From: Lactococcus nasutitermitis
GTDB lineage: Bacteria > Bacillota > Bacilli > Lactobacillales > Streptococcaceae
Assembly (NCBI RefSeq): GCF_018403765.1
Contig: NZ_BOVQ01000008.1
Coordinates: forward strand, 61,545-125,544
Direction: 5' to 3'
DNA length: 64,000 nt
In this document: positions 31,585-40,282 of the stretch, in pieces
How positions within the stretch are numbered: position 1 is the stretch's first letter
How the letters are laid out: the number at the start of each line of letters is the position of its first letter
Translations under genes and position numbers: made by a program
The notes under the pieces: model-generated
Databases searched by the model: none
Seen by the model: the letters and a program-made list of their open reading frames with translations, nothing else
What the model was told of the DNA's origin: nothing

Positions 31585-33804
31585 ATGCCTTCAGAACCTG
31601 TCCTAACTGGTGATCAAGTAGTAAAACTCACTGAAAATTATATGAATGAAAAAGATGTACTTCTCGTTAAAAAAGCGATGAAGTGCGCCTCAATCGCCCA
31701 TGCAGAGCAATATCGTGCCTCTGGAGAAGCTTATATCGTCCACCCGACACAAGTTGCAGCCATTCTTGCCAAACTCAAACTTGATGCTGTAACGGTTGCC
31801 TGCGGCTTTTTACATGATGTCGTTGAAGATACTAAGTTTACACAAGATGATTTGATTGAACTTTTTGGTATGGAAATTGCCAATATTGTTGATGGTGTCA
31901 CAAAACTTGGAAAAGTTGAGTACAAATCCCACGAGGAACAACTTGCGGAAAACCATCGTAAAATGCTCATGGCAATGAGTAAAGACATCCGTGTTATCCT
32001 TGTCAAACTTGCCGACCGCCTGCACAATATGCGAACGCTCAAGCATTTGCGCCCTGACAAACAAAAACGAATTTCACGTGAAACAATGGAAATTTATGCT
32101 CCCCTTGCTCATCGTTTAGGTATTGCTAGCATTAAATGGGAACTTGAAGACCTTTCTTTTCGGTACCTCAACAATGTCGAGTTCAATCGTATCAAAGGAC
32201 TCATGGCAGAAAAACGTTCCTCTCGTGAAGCACTGGTCACAGAAGTCATTGACAAATTGACAGATCGTATTCATCAAGCAAATGTTGATGCTGAGATTTA
32301 TGGCAGACCCAAACATATCTACTCTATTTATCGTAAAATGCACGATAAGAAGAAACGGTTTGATGAGATCTATGACTTGATTGCTATTCGCTGTATCACA
32401 GAGACAACAAGCGATGTTTACACCACTTTAGGCTATATTCACGACCTCTGGAAACCAATGCCAGGACGTTTTAAAGATTATATTGCCAATCCAAAGGCAA
32501 ATGGTTACCAATCCATTCACACCACAGTTTACGGTCCTAAAGGACCAATGGAATTTCAAATTCGGACGCGCGCCATGCACCAAGTCGCTGAATATGGTGT
32601 CGCTGCACACTGGGCATACAAGCAAGGCATCAAATCAAAAGTTGATGTTCATGAAATTTCCGAAACGCTCAATTGGATTCATGAACTCGTAGAACTTCGT
32701 GAACAATCTGGCGACTCAGCAGAAGAATTTGTCAAGGCAGTTCAAGAAGATATCTTGTCAGATAAGATTTATGTTTTCACCCCGACAGGTACCGTGCAGG
32801 AACTTCCAGCAGGCTCAGGGCCGATTGATTTTGCCTATGCTATTCACACACAAGTCGGAGACCACGCAGTCGGCGCAAAAGTCAATGGTAGAATGCAACC
32901 CTTAACTTATGTTTTAAAAACAGGCGATCGTGTTGAAATCATTACCAATAAAACCAGTTTTGGCCCAAGTCGTGACTGGGTAAATCTTGTTAAAACCAAC
33001 AAAGCACGCAACAAAATCAAACAATTTTTCAAAAATCAAGATAAAGAAATGTCCGTCAATAAAGGTCATGATATGCTACAAAGCGCTCTGGAAGAACTTG
33101 GTTTTGTACCTAATCAGTATCTTGACAAGAAACACATGGACGAACTTTTCAATAAGATGAGTTTCCGCAGTAGTGAAGCTCTCTACGCTGCGATTGGTTT
33201 TGGTGAAGTTTCCGCGATTTCTGTGGCAAATCGTCTGACCGAAAAAGAACGTCGTGCGCGTGAACGTGAGAAAAATAAAGCCTCCGAAGAAGAACTGCTG
33301 AATGGTGAAGTCAAGCGCGAAAGCAAAAATGTCATGAAAATTCGCCATGATGGAGGTGTCAGTGTTTCAGGGATTGACAGCTTGCTCGTGCGTATCGCAA
33401 AATGTTGTAATCCTGTACCAGGAGATGAGATTATTGGTTATATTACCAAAGGACGCGGTGTCTCCATTCACCGTGCCGACTGTCAAAACGTTCGTGGACA
33501 AGAAGATTTTGAACAACGACTTGTAGATGTCGAATGGGATGAAGATGAAAATATAACCAAAGAATACGTTGCAAACATTGATGTTTATGGCTTCAATCGT
33601 CCTGGTTTACTCAATGATGTTGTCCAAGTGTTGTCAAATTCCACGAAGAACCTGATTTCCATCAACGCCCAACCAACAAAAGATAAAAAAATGGCAAATA
33701 TCCATATTGCTCTAGGAATTAGAAATCTATCAGAACTTACCTTTGTCGTCGATAAAATAAAAATGACACCAGATGTTTACAGTGTCAAACGTACAAATGG
33801 ATAA
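31585..33804 (+). CDS. relA: Bifunctional (p)ppGpp synthetase/hydrolase RelA/SpoT
   Basis: 739 residues: HD hydrolase domain (HPTQVAAILAKLKLD..HDVVEDT), synthetase domain (YGRPKHIYSIYRKMHDK, FDEIYDLIAIRC, YQSIHTTVYGP), TGS domain (VFTPTGTVQELPAGSGPIDFAYAIHT) and C-terminal ACT domain. It makes and degrades the stringent-response alarmone. The start is uncertain: the only strong ribosome site, GGAGG at 31541, is followed by an in-frame stop, so either spacing is unusual or a non-ATG start such as ATT is used. A near-perfect parS site lies in the coding sequence at 32070-32085. Confidence 0.95.
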   Translation: MPSEPVLTGDQVVKLTENYMNEKDVLLVKKAMKCASIAHAEQYRASGEAYIVHPTQVAAILAKLKLDAVTVACGFLHDVVEDTKFTQDDLIELFGMEIANIVDGVTKLGKVEYKSHEEQLAENHRKMLMAMSKDIRVILVKLADRLHNMRTLKHLRPDKQKRISRETMEIYAPLAHRLGIASIKWELEDLSFRYLNNVEFNRIKGLMAEKRSSREALVTEVIDKLTDRIHQANVDAEIYGRPKHIYSIYRKMHDKKKRFDEIYDLIAIRCITETTSDVYTTLGYIHDLWKPMPGRFKDYIANPKANGYQSIHTTVYGPKGPMEFQIRTRAMHQVAEYGVAAHWAYKQGIKSKVDVHEISETLNWIHELVELREQSGDSAEEFVKAVQEDILSDKIYVFTPTGTVQELPAGSGPIDFAYAIHTQVGDHAVGAKVNGRMQPLTYVLKTGDRVEIITNKTSFGPSRDWVNLVKTNKARNKIKQFFKNQDKEMSVNKGHDMLQSALEELGFVPNQYLDKKHMDELFNKMSFRSSEALYAAIGFGEVSAISVANRLTEKERRAREREKNKASEEELLNGEVKRESKNVMKIRHDGGVSVSGIDSLLVRIAKCCNPVPGDEIIGYITKGRGVSIHRADCQNVRGQEDFEQRLVDVEWDEDENITKEYVANIDVYGFNRPGLLNDVVQVLSNSTKNLISINAQPTKDKKMANIHIALGIRNLSELTFVVDKIKMTPDVYSVKRTNG
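32070..32085. other. parS: Candidate parS (ParB-binding) site inside relA
   Basis: AATTTCACGTGAAACA matches the consensus TGTTTCACGTGAAACA at 14 of 16 positions, with an intact central palindrome. The parB gene is in this window. In streptococci and bacilli such sites occur near the origin and may lie in genes. Confidence 0.65.
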
Positions 33805-33807
33805 AAT

Positions 33808-33841
33808 AAAAAAACTTTACTTGAAAAAGTAAAGTTTTTTT
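33808..33841 (+). terminator. relA terminator
   Basis: AAAAAACTTTACTT and AAGTAAAGTTTTTTT form a long stem with T-run. Confidence 0.85.
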
Positions 33842-33910
33842 GTTGTAAAAGAAAGTATATTAAAAGTGTAACAATAAAAACAAATGATTTACGAAAAAGT
33901 AGTGTTTAGA

Positions 33911-33939
33911 TTGACTTAATATTTCGTAAGCGCTATAAT
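33911..33939 (+). promoter_or_regulatory. Promoter with overlapping cre-like site
   Basis: TTGACT (33911-33916), 17 bp, TATAAT (33934-33939). TCGTAAGCGCTATA at 33924-33937 resembles a CcpA cre site (TGTAAGCGNTNACA-type), so carbon catabolite control is likely. Confidence 0.65.
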
Positions 33940-33982
33940 AAGGATAATTAAAAATAAATGCTATACTACACAAAGTAAGCAT

Positions 33983-34007
33983 TTTCTTTTGACAAGGTCA
34001 AAAGAAA
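33983..34007 (+). other. Leader hairpin before the ribosome site
   Basis: TTTCTTTTGAC and GTCAAAAGAAA, an 11-bp perfect stem with a three-base loop, located between promoter and GGAGG. There is no T-run, so it is not a terminator. Confidence 0.6.
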
Positions 34008-34025
34008 CACTCGGAGGACAAAAGA

Positions 34026-35177
34026 ATGAAAAAAACAGCTCTTGGAATAAGCTGTGCAGCCGCTTTACTCATCGCAGGTGGTATCGCCACCACAAGTCAC
34101 GCCTCAGCTGCAACAAGCGTTCCAGTTTATCGTTTATACAATGTAAATACAGGAGAGCATTTCTACACAGAAAGTCTTGCAGAAAAGAATGCCGATGTAA
34201 AAGCAGGCTGGAGCTACGAAGGAACAGGTTGGCAAGCACCAACAAAAGGCGCAGCCATTTATCGTGTCTATAATCCCAATGCCAATGGAGGCGACCATTA
34301 CTACACAAAGAGTAAAGGAGAAGCCGCAGCGCTCGTAAAACTTGGATGGAAATGGGACAATGGTGGTAAAGCAGTTTTTTACTCAGGCGGCAAAGTCCCA
34401 ACTTACGTTGCCTACAATCCTAACGCGCAATCAGGCGCGCACAACTATACTGTCAATAAAGCCGAACAAAACAATCTTTTAAGTCTTGGTTGGAAATATG
34501 GAGCCGTTGCTTGGTATGCAGAAGCTGCAGGAAAAACAGTAGCACCATCAGCCGTTCAGTCAGCACCAAGAAAAGTTGATATAAATGTTACTGGTGCAGG
34601 CGGAAATGAAGCTTCCAATCCTGGAAGTTATCGTTATCTTTATGCAAACAAATCATTTGTTGGCGCACCAAAAGGAACGCCAGAAATCAGTGTTTCTGCA
34701 AATGTAAAAATGCAGGGGACTGCAGATGGCTCAGAATTACAATTTGTACTTGCAGGAACGGACAATCCTGGAGGGCAGATTGGAATAGAACTTCACAATA
34801 ATGCAAGTGGTGTCAATCAAATGCCTTATTGGAAAGCAGGAATCAATGTTGCTACGATTAATTTCCCTCAAAATGCTGGAACGACTGGGCAACAATTTTA
34901 TTCAACAGCAACAAGCCTACCAACCATTGCACAAAGTCAGTCTGTACATATGCAAATCAAGTATTATTCTTCAGGTGTTATGCAAGCATACGTGAATGGA
35001 AGCTTAATTGGACAATATAGTACTCGTCTAACAGGTCAGTTGTTTGTGGTGCACGCAACAGCTACATCATCAAGTATAAGCATATCTAACCTGACTGTGT
35101 CAAAAAATGGCAAAACAGAAGGACCTTTGAACGGCACGAAGACAAGTGATGTGACTGGAGCTGGCGTTCTCTATTGA
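34026..35177 (+). CDS. Secreted DUF5648-repeat protein with lectin-like C-terminal domain
   Basis: 383 residues. Signal peptide ends near SHASAA (residue 27). Three DUF5648-type repeats (YRLYNVNTGEHFYT, YRVYNPNANGGDHYYT, YVAYNPNAQSGAHNYT) take residues 33-165. The remaining 210 residues are beta-rich (FVLAGTDNPGGQIGIELHN, VHMQIKYYSSGVMQAYVNGSLIG), the pattern of concanavalin A/LamG-like sugar-binding domains. No sorting signal. The strong promoter overlaps a cre-like site. Paralogue of the next gene; together they separate relA from dtd, which are usually neighbours in streptococci. Likely wall- or glycan-binding, by inference. Confidence 0.85.
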   Translation: MKKTALGISCAAALLIAGGIATTSHASAATSVPVYRLYNVNTGEHFYTESLAEKNADVKAGWSYEGTGWQAPTKGAAIYRVYNPNANGGDHYYTKSKGEAAALVKLGWKWDNGGKAVFYSGGKVPTYVAYNPNAQSGAHNYTVNKAEQNNLLSLGWKYGAVAWYAEAAGKTVAPSAVQSAPRKVDINVTGAGGNEASNPGSYRYLYANKSFVGAPKGTPEISVSANVKMQGTADGSELQFVLAGTDNPGGQIGIELHNNASGVNQMPYWKAGINVATINFPQNAGTTGQQFYSTATSLPTIAQSQSVHMQIKYYSSGVMQAYVNGSLIGQYSTRLTGQLFVVHATATSSSISISNLTVSKNGKTEGPLNGTKTSDVTGAGVLY

Positions 35178-35186
35178 TGAAATTTG

Positions 35187-35215
35187 AAAGTAAGATTGAA
35201 TATCTTACTTTTTTT
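35187..35215 (+). terminator. Terminator between the two DUF5648 genes
   Basis: AAAGTAAGAT and ATCTTACTTT stem with T-run. Confidence 0.8.
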
Positions 35216-35232
35216 TATTCTAATGATAGAGG

Positions 35233-35261
35233 TTGACTAATCTGTTTGTGAAAAGTATAAT
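35233..35261 (+). promoter_or_regulatory. Promoter of the second DUF5648 gene
   Basis: TTGACT (35233-35238), 17 bp, TATAAT (35256-35261); spacing as in the preceding gene but without the cre-like site. Confidence 0.7.
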
Positions 35262-35307
35262 AAATTTAGAAAGTTTTTTAATAGTATATTTAGTTTGGAG
35301 ATAAATT

Positions 35308-36672
35308 TTGAAAAGATTACTTATAATTCTATTTTTAGTATGTGGAGGAATTGGATTAGGAACTGTTGGAAGTGGGAAAGTGTTGGCAGATTCAACACAA
35401 GCTTATGTTTACCGTTTATATAATAAAAATACGGGAGAACACTTTTATACTGAAAATGCTTATGAACGCGATGTAGATGTACGTGCAGGTTGGAGATACG
35501 AAGGAATTGGCTGGGTAGCACCAAAAACTTCATCAACACCTGTTTATCGTGTTTATAATCCTCATGCAACAGGAGGAGACCATTATTACACGAAAAGTAA
35601 CTATGAGGCTCAGTCTTTAGTTAAAAAAGGTTGGAAATGGGATAATAATGGAAAAGCAGTGTTTTATTCAGGAGGAAATATTCCAATTTATGTTGCTTTT
35701 AATCCTAATGCGACATCTGGTTCTCATAATTACACAGAAAATACAAATGAGCAAAAAAATCTTCTTAAAGTAGGCTGGAAATATGGAGCAACAGCTTTTT
35801 CTGGACAATCGTGGAAAAATCCGCCAGTAGTAGGGTATAAACCTGGTGTACAAAGAACATATAAAATTCTTGGAGTCGCAGCAGGTACGACTTTTGGGGA
35901 TAATCTTATGGTGCAATCAGATGTAAAAAAATTAGGTACACTGAGTTTCTCGCTAGAAGCAGATATGAATTTAACGGGAAGTGGGCGAGGCTATCACGGA
36001 AAATTAATGATTGGGGATAACAATGGTAGCAATGTTTCTTTTGGTATCCAAGTAGATAGTGCCAGCGGTATTGACAACAATATTTGGGCAAATAAAGGAG
36101 TCTATCTCTCTGAAAATGTTGCTAATGGTGGTGTCCACGATGGAGGAACCGCACTTTATACAGCTTATGGCTCTGCTCCTATTGGAAAAACGGTACATTT
36201 AAAAATTGCTTATTATGCAAATACTCAGCTGGTTGCTTTCTTTGTCAATGGTACTTTGACTGGAAGTCAAAAAGTCAACTTTAAACCTCTTTTCCATATT
36301 GGGGGACTTTTAACGGCAGACCGCTCTAGTTATGACGGCTCTACAGATGCTATGTACATGATTAGCGCTCAAGGAGCAACGGCTTTTGGGAAGGATTCGA
36401 TAAATTGTCATTTTACCAATGTAAAGGAAGCTGGATTACCTCAAGAATATAATACATGGTCTTATGCAGCAGGTTCAGGAGCTTTGAACTGGTGGAATAT
36501 TTTAGCTAATAATTATTCTGAAACTCTTGATAAAAATGGAGTTTTAGCGAGTGCAAATGTTACGGTAAGTGGCACAAGTACACTTCCCGCAAGTTATGAT
36601 TGGGATAATTTCCCAGGTTCAGAACAACCTACAGGAGGTATTCAAATGCCCGTTGGTATTCCAAACGACTAA
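35308..36672 (+). CDS. Secreted DUF5648-repeat protein with large lectin-like domain
   Basis: 454 residues with a TTG start 8 bases after TTTGGAG. Signal peptide ends near VLADS (residue 28). Three repeats (YRLYNKNTGEHFYT, YRVYNPHATGGDHYYT, YVAFNPNATSGSHNYT) are followed by about 280 residues rich in beta strands (KLMIGDNNGSNVSFGIQVD, VHLKIAYYANTQLVAFFVNGTLTG), related in layout to the preceding protein but longer. The tail (PGSEQPTGGIQMPVGIPND) has no LPXTG. Probably an extracellular carbohydrate- or wall-binding protein; no catalytic residues are evident. Confidence 0.8.
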   Translation: MKRLLIILFLVCGGIGLGTVGSGKVLADSTQAYVYRLYNKNTGEHFYTENAYERDVDVRAGWRYEGIGWVAPKTSSTPVYRVYNPHATGGDHYYTKSNYEAQSLVKKGWKWDNNGKAVFYSGGNIPIYVAFNPNATSGSHNYTENTNEQKNLLKVGWKYGATAFSGQSWKNPPVVGYKPGVQRTYKILGVAAGTTFGDNLMVQSDVKKLGTLSFSLEADMNLTGSGRGYHGKLMIGDNNGSNVSFGIQVDSASGIDNNIWANKGVYLSENVANGGVHDGGTALYTAYGSAPIGKTVHLKIAYYANTQLVAFFVNGTLTGSQKVNFKPLFHIGGLLTADRSSYDGSTDAMYMISAQGATAFGKDSINCHFTNVKEAGLPQEYNTWSYAAGSGALNWWNILANNYSETLDKNGVLASANVTVSGTSTLPASYDWDNFPGSEQPTGGIQMPVGIPND

Positions 36673-36690
36673 ATTTAGATAAAATATTTT

Positions 36691-36704
36691 TGACAGAACT
36701 GTCA
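36691..36704. repeat. TGACAG palindrome, exact copy
   Basis: Full T5/A5 flanks; between the DUF5648 gene and dtd. Confidence 0.9.
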
Positions 36705-36718
36705 AAAATTCTAAAAGA

Positions 36719-36738
36719 TTCTGTCAAATTTGACAGAA
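36719..36738. repeat. Palindrome with half-sites in inverted order
   Basis: TTCTGTCAAATTTGACAGAA: the same TGACAG halves pointing outward instead of inward, 15 bp after the previous copy. The AAAATTC before and GAATTTTT after make it terminator-like for the upstream gene. Confidence 0.75.
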
Positions 36739-36757
36739 TTTTTGTATAATTAAAAGC

Positions 36758-37210
36758 ATGAAAATAGTAATTCAAAGAGTAAAATCAGCTTCTGTAAAAA
36801 TTGACAAAACTGTCAAAAATAAAATCAACCAAGGTTTATTATTACTTGTTGCTGTCGAAGATGCAGATACACAATTTGACCTTGATTATGCCGTACGCAA
36901 AGTTATAAATATGCGTATTTTTTCGGACGAAGATGGAAAAATGAATCGCTCTGTCCAAGACATCCAGGGCGAAATTTTATCTATTTCTCAGTTTACACTT
37001 TATGCAGATACAAGAAAAGGTAATCGTCCAAGCTTTACAGCGGCAGGAAAACCAGAGTTTGCAAAACAAATGTATGAGAAATTTGATGAACAATTAAATC
37101 AAAATCTTCCTGTCAAAACAGGAGAATTTGGCGCAGACATGGAAATTGAACTCATCAATGATGGACCTGTAACTATTATCTTGGATACAAAAGAGGCAAG
37201 ACATGGCTAA
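36758..37210 (+). CDS. dtd: D-aminoacyl-tRNA deacylase
   Basis: 150 residues. DTD hydrolyses D-amino acids from mischarged tRNAs. Motifs [18 protein letters not shown] (the SQxT active site) and [14 protein letters not shown] (GPVT variant of the cis Gly-Pro motif) are present. No strong ribosome site; the -10 region is TATAAT-like just upstream (TGTATAATTAAAAG), giving a very short leader. It overlaps the next gene by 8 bp. A palindrome variant at 36802-36815 is read as IDKTVKN. Confidence 0.95.
   Translation: MKIVIQRVKSASVKIDKTVKNKINQGLLLLVAVEDADTQFDLDYAVRKVINMRIFSDEDGKMNRSVQDIQGEILSISQFTLYADTRKGNRPSFTAAGKPEFAKQMYEKFDEQLNQNLPVKTGEFGADMEIELINDGPVTIILDTKEARHG
36802..36815. repeat. TGACAG palindrome variant inside dtd
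   Basis: TGACAAAACTGTCA, read as DKTVK (a different frame from the LTELSK copies). Confidence 0.7.
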
Positions 37211-38087
37211 AAAACAAGGCAGCACATTTAAAGAAAAACGTACTCATTGGTATGAAAAACGCAAGCAATCATGGCGAGACAGAGAAAAGAAACATCGTCA
37301 AGATGAACTAGAACGCTTCAAAAGTAATCCAGAAATTATGCAAGCCAGACAAGAAATGTTTGACGAATTTATGGCGGATCATCCAGAACTAGCAAATTTG
37401 GAACGTGAAGAACTTCATAAAAAAATGCAGCGGCATAACGAAGAAGAAATGAAAATCAGCCGTCAAAAACTGCGCAATCACATTGAGACTTTTTCGGACG
37501 GAGTGATTGCTGTGATTATTACTATCATGCTCCTCGAAATTCCTATGCCAACTGGGCCGAACGGATATACTGGATTTATTGAAGCAGTCGGAATTTTCCT
37601 TGTGAGCTTTATTGTTACCGCTAATTTTTGGTTCAATCATCATAAAAATTTCGCCGTAACTGAAGAACTCACAGAACGTATGATTGTCGTTGAGTTTATT
37701 TACATGGGAATGCTCTCGCTCATTCCTCTACTGACGAAGTGGATTATGCTCAAACCAAACTGGTTTGCTTCTCTGAACTATGGACTTGTTCTTCTTGCTA
37801 TTCTCATCTTACAAGAATGTATTTCTTACGGCATTACCAAACATGAATTTCGCAATAAACCAAAATCTTTTAATTTCTGGCGTCGCGTTTGGTTAAGCCG
37901 ACTTAGTTTTACAATATTAGTGAATATCGCAATCATGCTGATTGCTATAGTGCGTCCAGATATCGGACATTGGCTATTTGTCATTGTACCCATTTTTAAC
38001 TTCTTTTTCCGCGGTATTGGTGAAGGCACAGAAGATTTTACCCTTGATGTAGAAGAAGGCAAGGTAAATGGCAAACCACGGTTTTAA
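37203..38087 (+). CDS. TMEM175 (DUF1211) family potassium channel-like protein with charged N-terminal extension
   Basis: 294 residues. Residues 1-95 are highly charged and helical ([25 protein letters not shown]), an unusual cytoplasmic extension. The family motif follows: [26 protein letters not shown] (FSDGVxAIxxTxxxLxxxxP), then WFNHHKNF and [15 protein letters not shown] helices, six helices in all. TMEM175 proteins are K+ channels in bacteria and lysosomes. It overlaps the end of dtd and is followed by a HAD hydrolase 21 bp later. The related protein at the window start is a possible paralogue. Confidence 0.85.
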   Translation: MAKKQGSTFKEKRTHWYEKRKQSWRDREKKHRQDELERFKSNPEIMQARQEMFDEFMADHPELANLEREELHKKMQRHNEEEMKISRQKLRNHIETFSDGVIAVIITIMLLEIPMPTGPNGYTGFIEAVGIFLVSFIVTANFWFNHHKNFAVTEELTERMIVVEFIYMGMLSLIPLLTKWIMLKPNWFASLNYGLVLLAILILQECISYGITKHEFRNKPKSFNFWRRVWLSRLSFTILVNIAIMLIAIVRPDIGHWLFVIVPIFNFFFRGIGEGTEDFTLDVEEGKVNGKPRF

Positions 38088-38108
38088 AGCATATAGAAAA
38101 GAGAGATT

Positions 38109-38735
38109 ATGTCAATAAAAAATATTATCTTCGATTTAGGAGGTGTCATCATTGATTTAGGATTTGACGAGATGAGTCAAGCATTTTCAGAGTTAGGAAT
38201 TAAAGATTTTGAAAATTATTTCAATCCTCTCCAACAGCAAAAATTCTTTGAGCAGTTAGAGCTTGGAAATATCTCCGAACAAACATTTTACAAAGAATTT
38301 CGTAAACACATTTCTCCAGAATTAACAGACAATCAAATTAAAAACACATGGAATCTCATTATCAAACCTTTCAATCCAGAACGTATGGCGCTTTTAGAAA
38401 AACTGACCTCTAACTACAATCTTTATCTTTTTTCCAACACAAATGAAATCCATGCAAAGTATTTTGAAGCACAGTGCTTAAAGCAAACAGGGAAAAGCCT
38501 CCAACATTATTTCATAAAAACTTATTATTCCCACGATTTACACTTACGTAAACCTGACCCAAAAGCATTTATAGAAGTATTACAACAAGCACACATAGAA
38601 GCAAAAGAAACAGTTTTTATTGATGATAACGCAGAAAATATTATAGGAGCAAAAAAAGTCGCTTTAAATACAATCCATCTTCAAAATCCATCGACAATTT
38701 TAGATATTGATTTTGCAAAATTAAAAAATCAATGA
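38109..38735 (+). CDS. HAD-superfamily IA hydrolase
   Basis: 208 residues. Motif I FDLGGVIIDL (first Asp is nucleophile; the second Asp of DxD is replaced by Gly, as in the DLGGV subgroup), motif II LFSNTNE, motif III Lys in LRKPDP, motif IV FIDDNAENI. The helical C1 cap lies between residues 15 and 90. Ribosome site AAAGAGAG. Similar proteins dephosphorylate sugar phosphates or act as YihX-type phosphatases. Last gene of the dtd operon. Confidence 0.9.
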   Translation: MSIKNIIFDLGGVIIDLGFDEMSQAFSELGIKDFENYFNPLQQQKFFEQLELGNISEQTFYKEFRKHISPELTDNQIKNTWNLIIKPFNPERMALLEKLTSNYNLYLFSNTNEIHAKYFEAQCLKQTGKSLQHYFIKTYYSHDLHLRKPDPKAFIEVLQQAHIEAKETVFIDDNAENIIGAKKVALNTIHLQNPSTILDIDFAKLKNQ

Positions 38736-38775
38736 CAAACAAAAGTAACGAAAATAAAAAATTGTTTATAAATTT

Positions 38776-38804
38776 TTGACAATTATCAGATTATTTGCTA
38801 AAAT
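38776..38804 (+). promoter_or_regulatory. bcaP promoter with CodY-like box
   Basis: TTGACA (38776-38781), 17 bp, TAAAAT (38799-38804). AATTATCAGATTATT at 38781-38795 matches the CodY consensus AATTTTCWGAAAATT at 12 of 15 positions and fills the spacer, as expected for repression in rich medium. Confidence 0.6.
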
Positions 38805-38863
38805 ACAATCTATTGAATTTATTAAAAAATACCTTAATTTTAATGAGATAGGAGTTATTATTC

Positions 38864-40282
38864 ATGGGATTTATGCAAAAAACTGATTTTGTAGTTGTAT
38901 CTGGAGAAGACCAGCACTACAAACAAGTTCTAACAACTAGAGATTTTCTTGCGCTAGGTGTTGGTACGATTATATCAACATCTATTTTTACATTACCAGG
39001 ACAGGTTGCTGCAGAATATGCAGGCCCTGCAGTCGTTTTTAGCTATCTACTTGCTGCACTTGTGGCAGGATTTGTTGCTTTTGCTTATGCAGAAATGTCC
39101 ACAGTTATGCCTCTTGCAGGTTCAGCTTATTCTTGGATTTCTGTACTTTTGGGAGAAGGGTTTGGCTGGATTGCTGGCTGGGCGCTTCTTGCGGAGTATT
39201 TTATCGCCGTCGCCTTTGTTGGTGCAGGTTTTTCTGCTAATTTCCAGCAATTACTCGCACCGCTTGGCTTTAAACTTCCAGCAGCACTTGCAGCACCTTT
39301 GGGGACAAAAGTGAGCAATGGAAATGGAACAGTTGATTTACTTGCACTGATTGTTATTTTACTTGCCGCAGCTATCGTTTATCGTGGTGCTTCTGATGCA
39401 GGAAAAATTAGTCAAGTGCTCATCGTTCTCAAAATAGCTGCTATTGTCGCTTTTGTCGCTGTTGGATTAACAGCTCTTCATGGAGCTAATTATCATCCTT
39501 TCATCCCTGCACATAATCCAAAAACTGGATTTGGTGGTTTTCAGGGGATTTGGGCTGGAGTTTCAGCAATATTCTTAGCTTACATTGGTTTTGATTCTAT
39601 TGCAGCCAACTCAGCAGAAGCTAAAAATCCCCAAAAAACAATGCCACGTGGTATTCTTGGTTCTCTTGTCATTGCCGTTTTTCTTTTCGCAGGTGTGACA
39701 TTAGTCTTAGTAGGTATGCACCCTTATTCATCTTATGCAGGAAATGCAGCGCCAGTAGGTTGGGCGCTTGAACAATCAGGTCATCCACTTCTTTCAGAAG
39801 TTGTCACAGTTGTTGCCTTAGCTGGTATGTTCATTGCCTTGCTTGGTATGATACTTGCAGGCTCTCGTCTTATTTATGCGTTTGGTCGTGATGGTCTTTT
39901 ACCAAAAGGCTTAGGAAAAATGAATAAAAAGCAACTTCCTTCAAATGCTATTTGGTTAATCACAATTATTTCAGTTGTTATTGGAGCCTTGACATCATTC
40001 ACTTTCCTCTCACAGCTCATTTCTGCAGGAACATTGATTGCTTTTGTCTTCGTTTCTATTGGTATGTATGCGTTGCGTCCACGAGAAGGTAAAGACCTTC
40101 CAAAAGCAACATATAAAATGCCATTTTATCCAGTTCTACCAGCATTTGGTATTCTTGGTTCAGTTTTTGTCTTTTACAAACTCAACACCAATGCTCAATT
40201 ACTTGCGGGAAGTTGGTTTGTATTAGGACTTGTGATTTATTTTGTATATGGTATGTGGCACAGTAAAAATAGAAAACAGTAA
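38864..40282 (+). CDS. bcaP: Branched-chain/cationic-type amino acid permease (BcaP-like)
   Basis: 472 residues, about twelve to fourteen helices of the APC superfamily. Key segments: LALGVGTIISTSIFTLPGQVAA (substrate loop of helix 1), AYAEMSTVMPLAGSAYSWI, GWIAGWALLAEYFIAVAFVG, and AYIGFDSIAANSAEAKNPQKTMPRGI. It closely resembles what I recall of Lactococcus lactis BcaP (formerly CtrA), which imports Ile, Leu, Val and Met and is CodY-repressed; the CodY-like promoter fits. The next permease gene starts immediately after the stop codon. Confidence 0.8.
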   Translation: MGFMQKTDFVVVSGEDQHYKQVLTTRDFLALGVGTIISTSIFTLPGQVAAEYAGPAVVFSYLLAALVAGFVAFAYAEMSTVMPLAGSAYSWISVLLGEGFGWIAGWALLAEYFIAVAFVGAGFSANFQQLLAPLGFKLPAALAAPLGTKVSNGNGTVDLLALIVILLAAAIVYRGASDAGKISQVLIVLKIAAIVAFVAVGLTALHGANYHPFIPAHNPKTGFGGFQGIWAGVSAIFLAYIGFDSIAANSAEAKNPQKTMPRGILGSLVIAVFLFAGVTLVLVGMHPYSSYAGNAAPVGWALEQSGHPLLSEVVTVVALAGMFIALLGMILAGSRLIYAFGRDGLLPKGLGKMNKKQLPSNAIWLITIISVVIGALTSFTFLSQLISAGTLIAFVFVSIGMYALRPREGKDLPKATYKMPFYPVLPAFGILGSVFVFYKLNTNAQLLAGSWFVLGLVIYFVYGMWHSKNRKQ

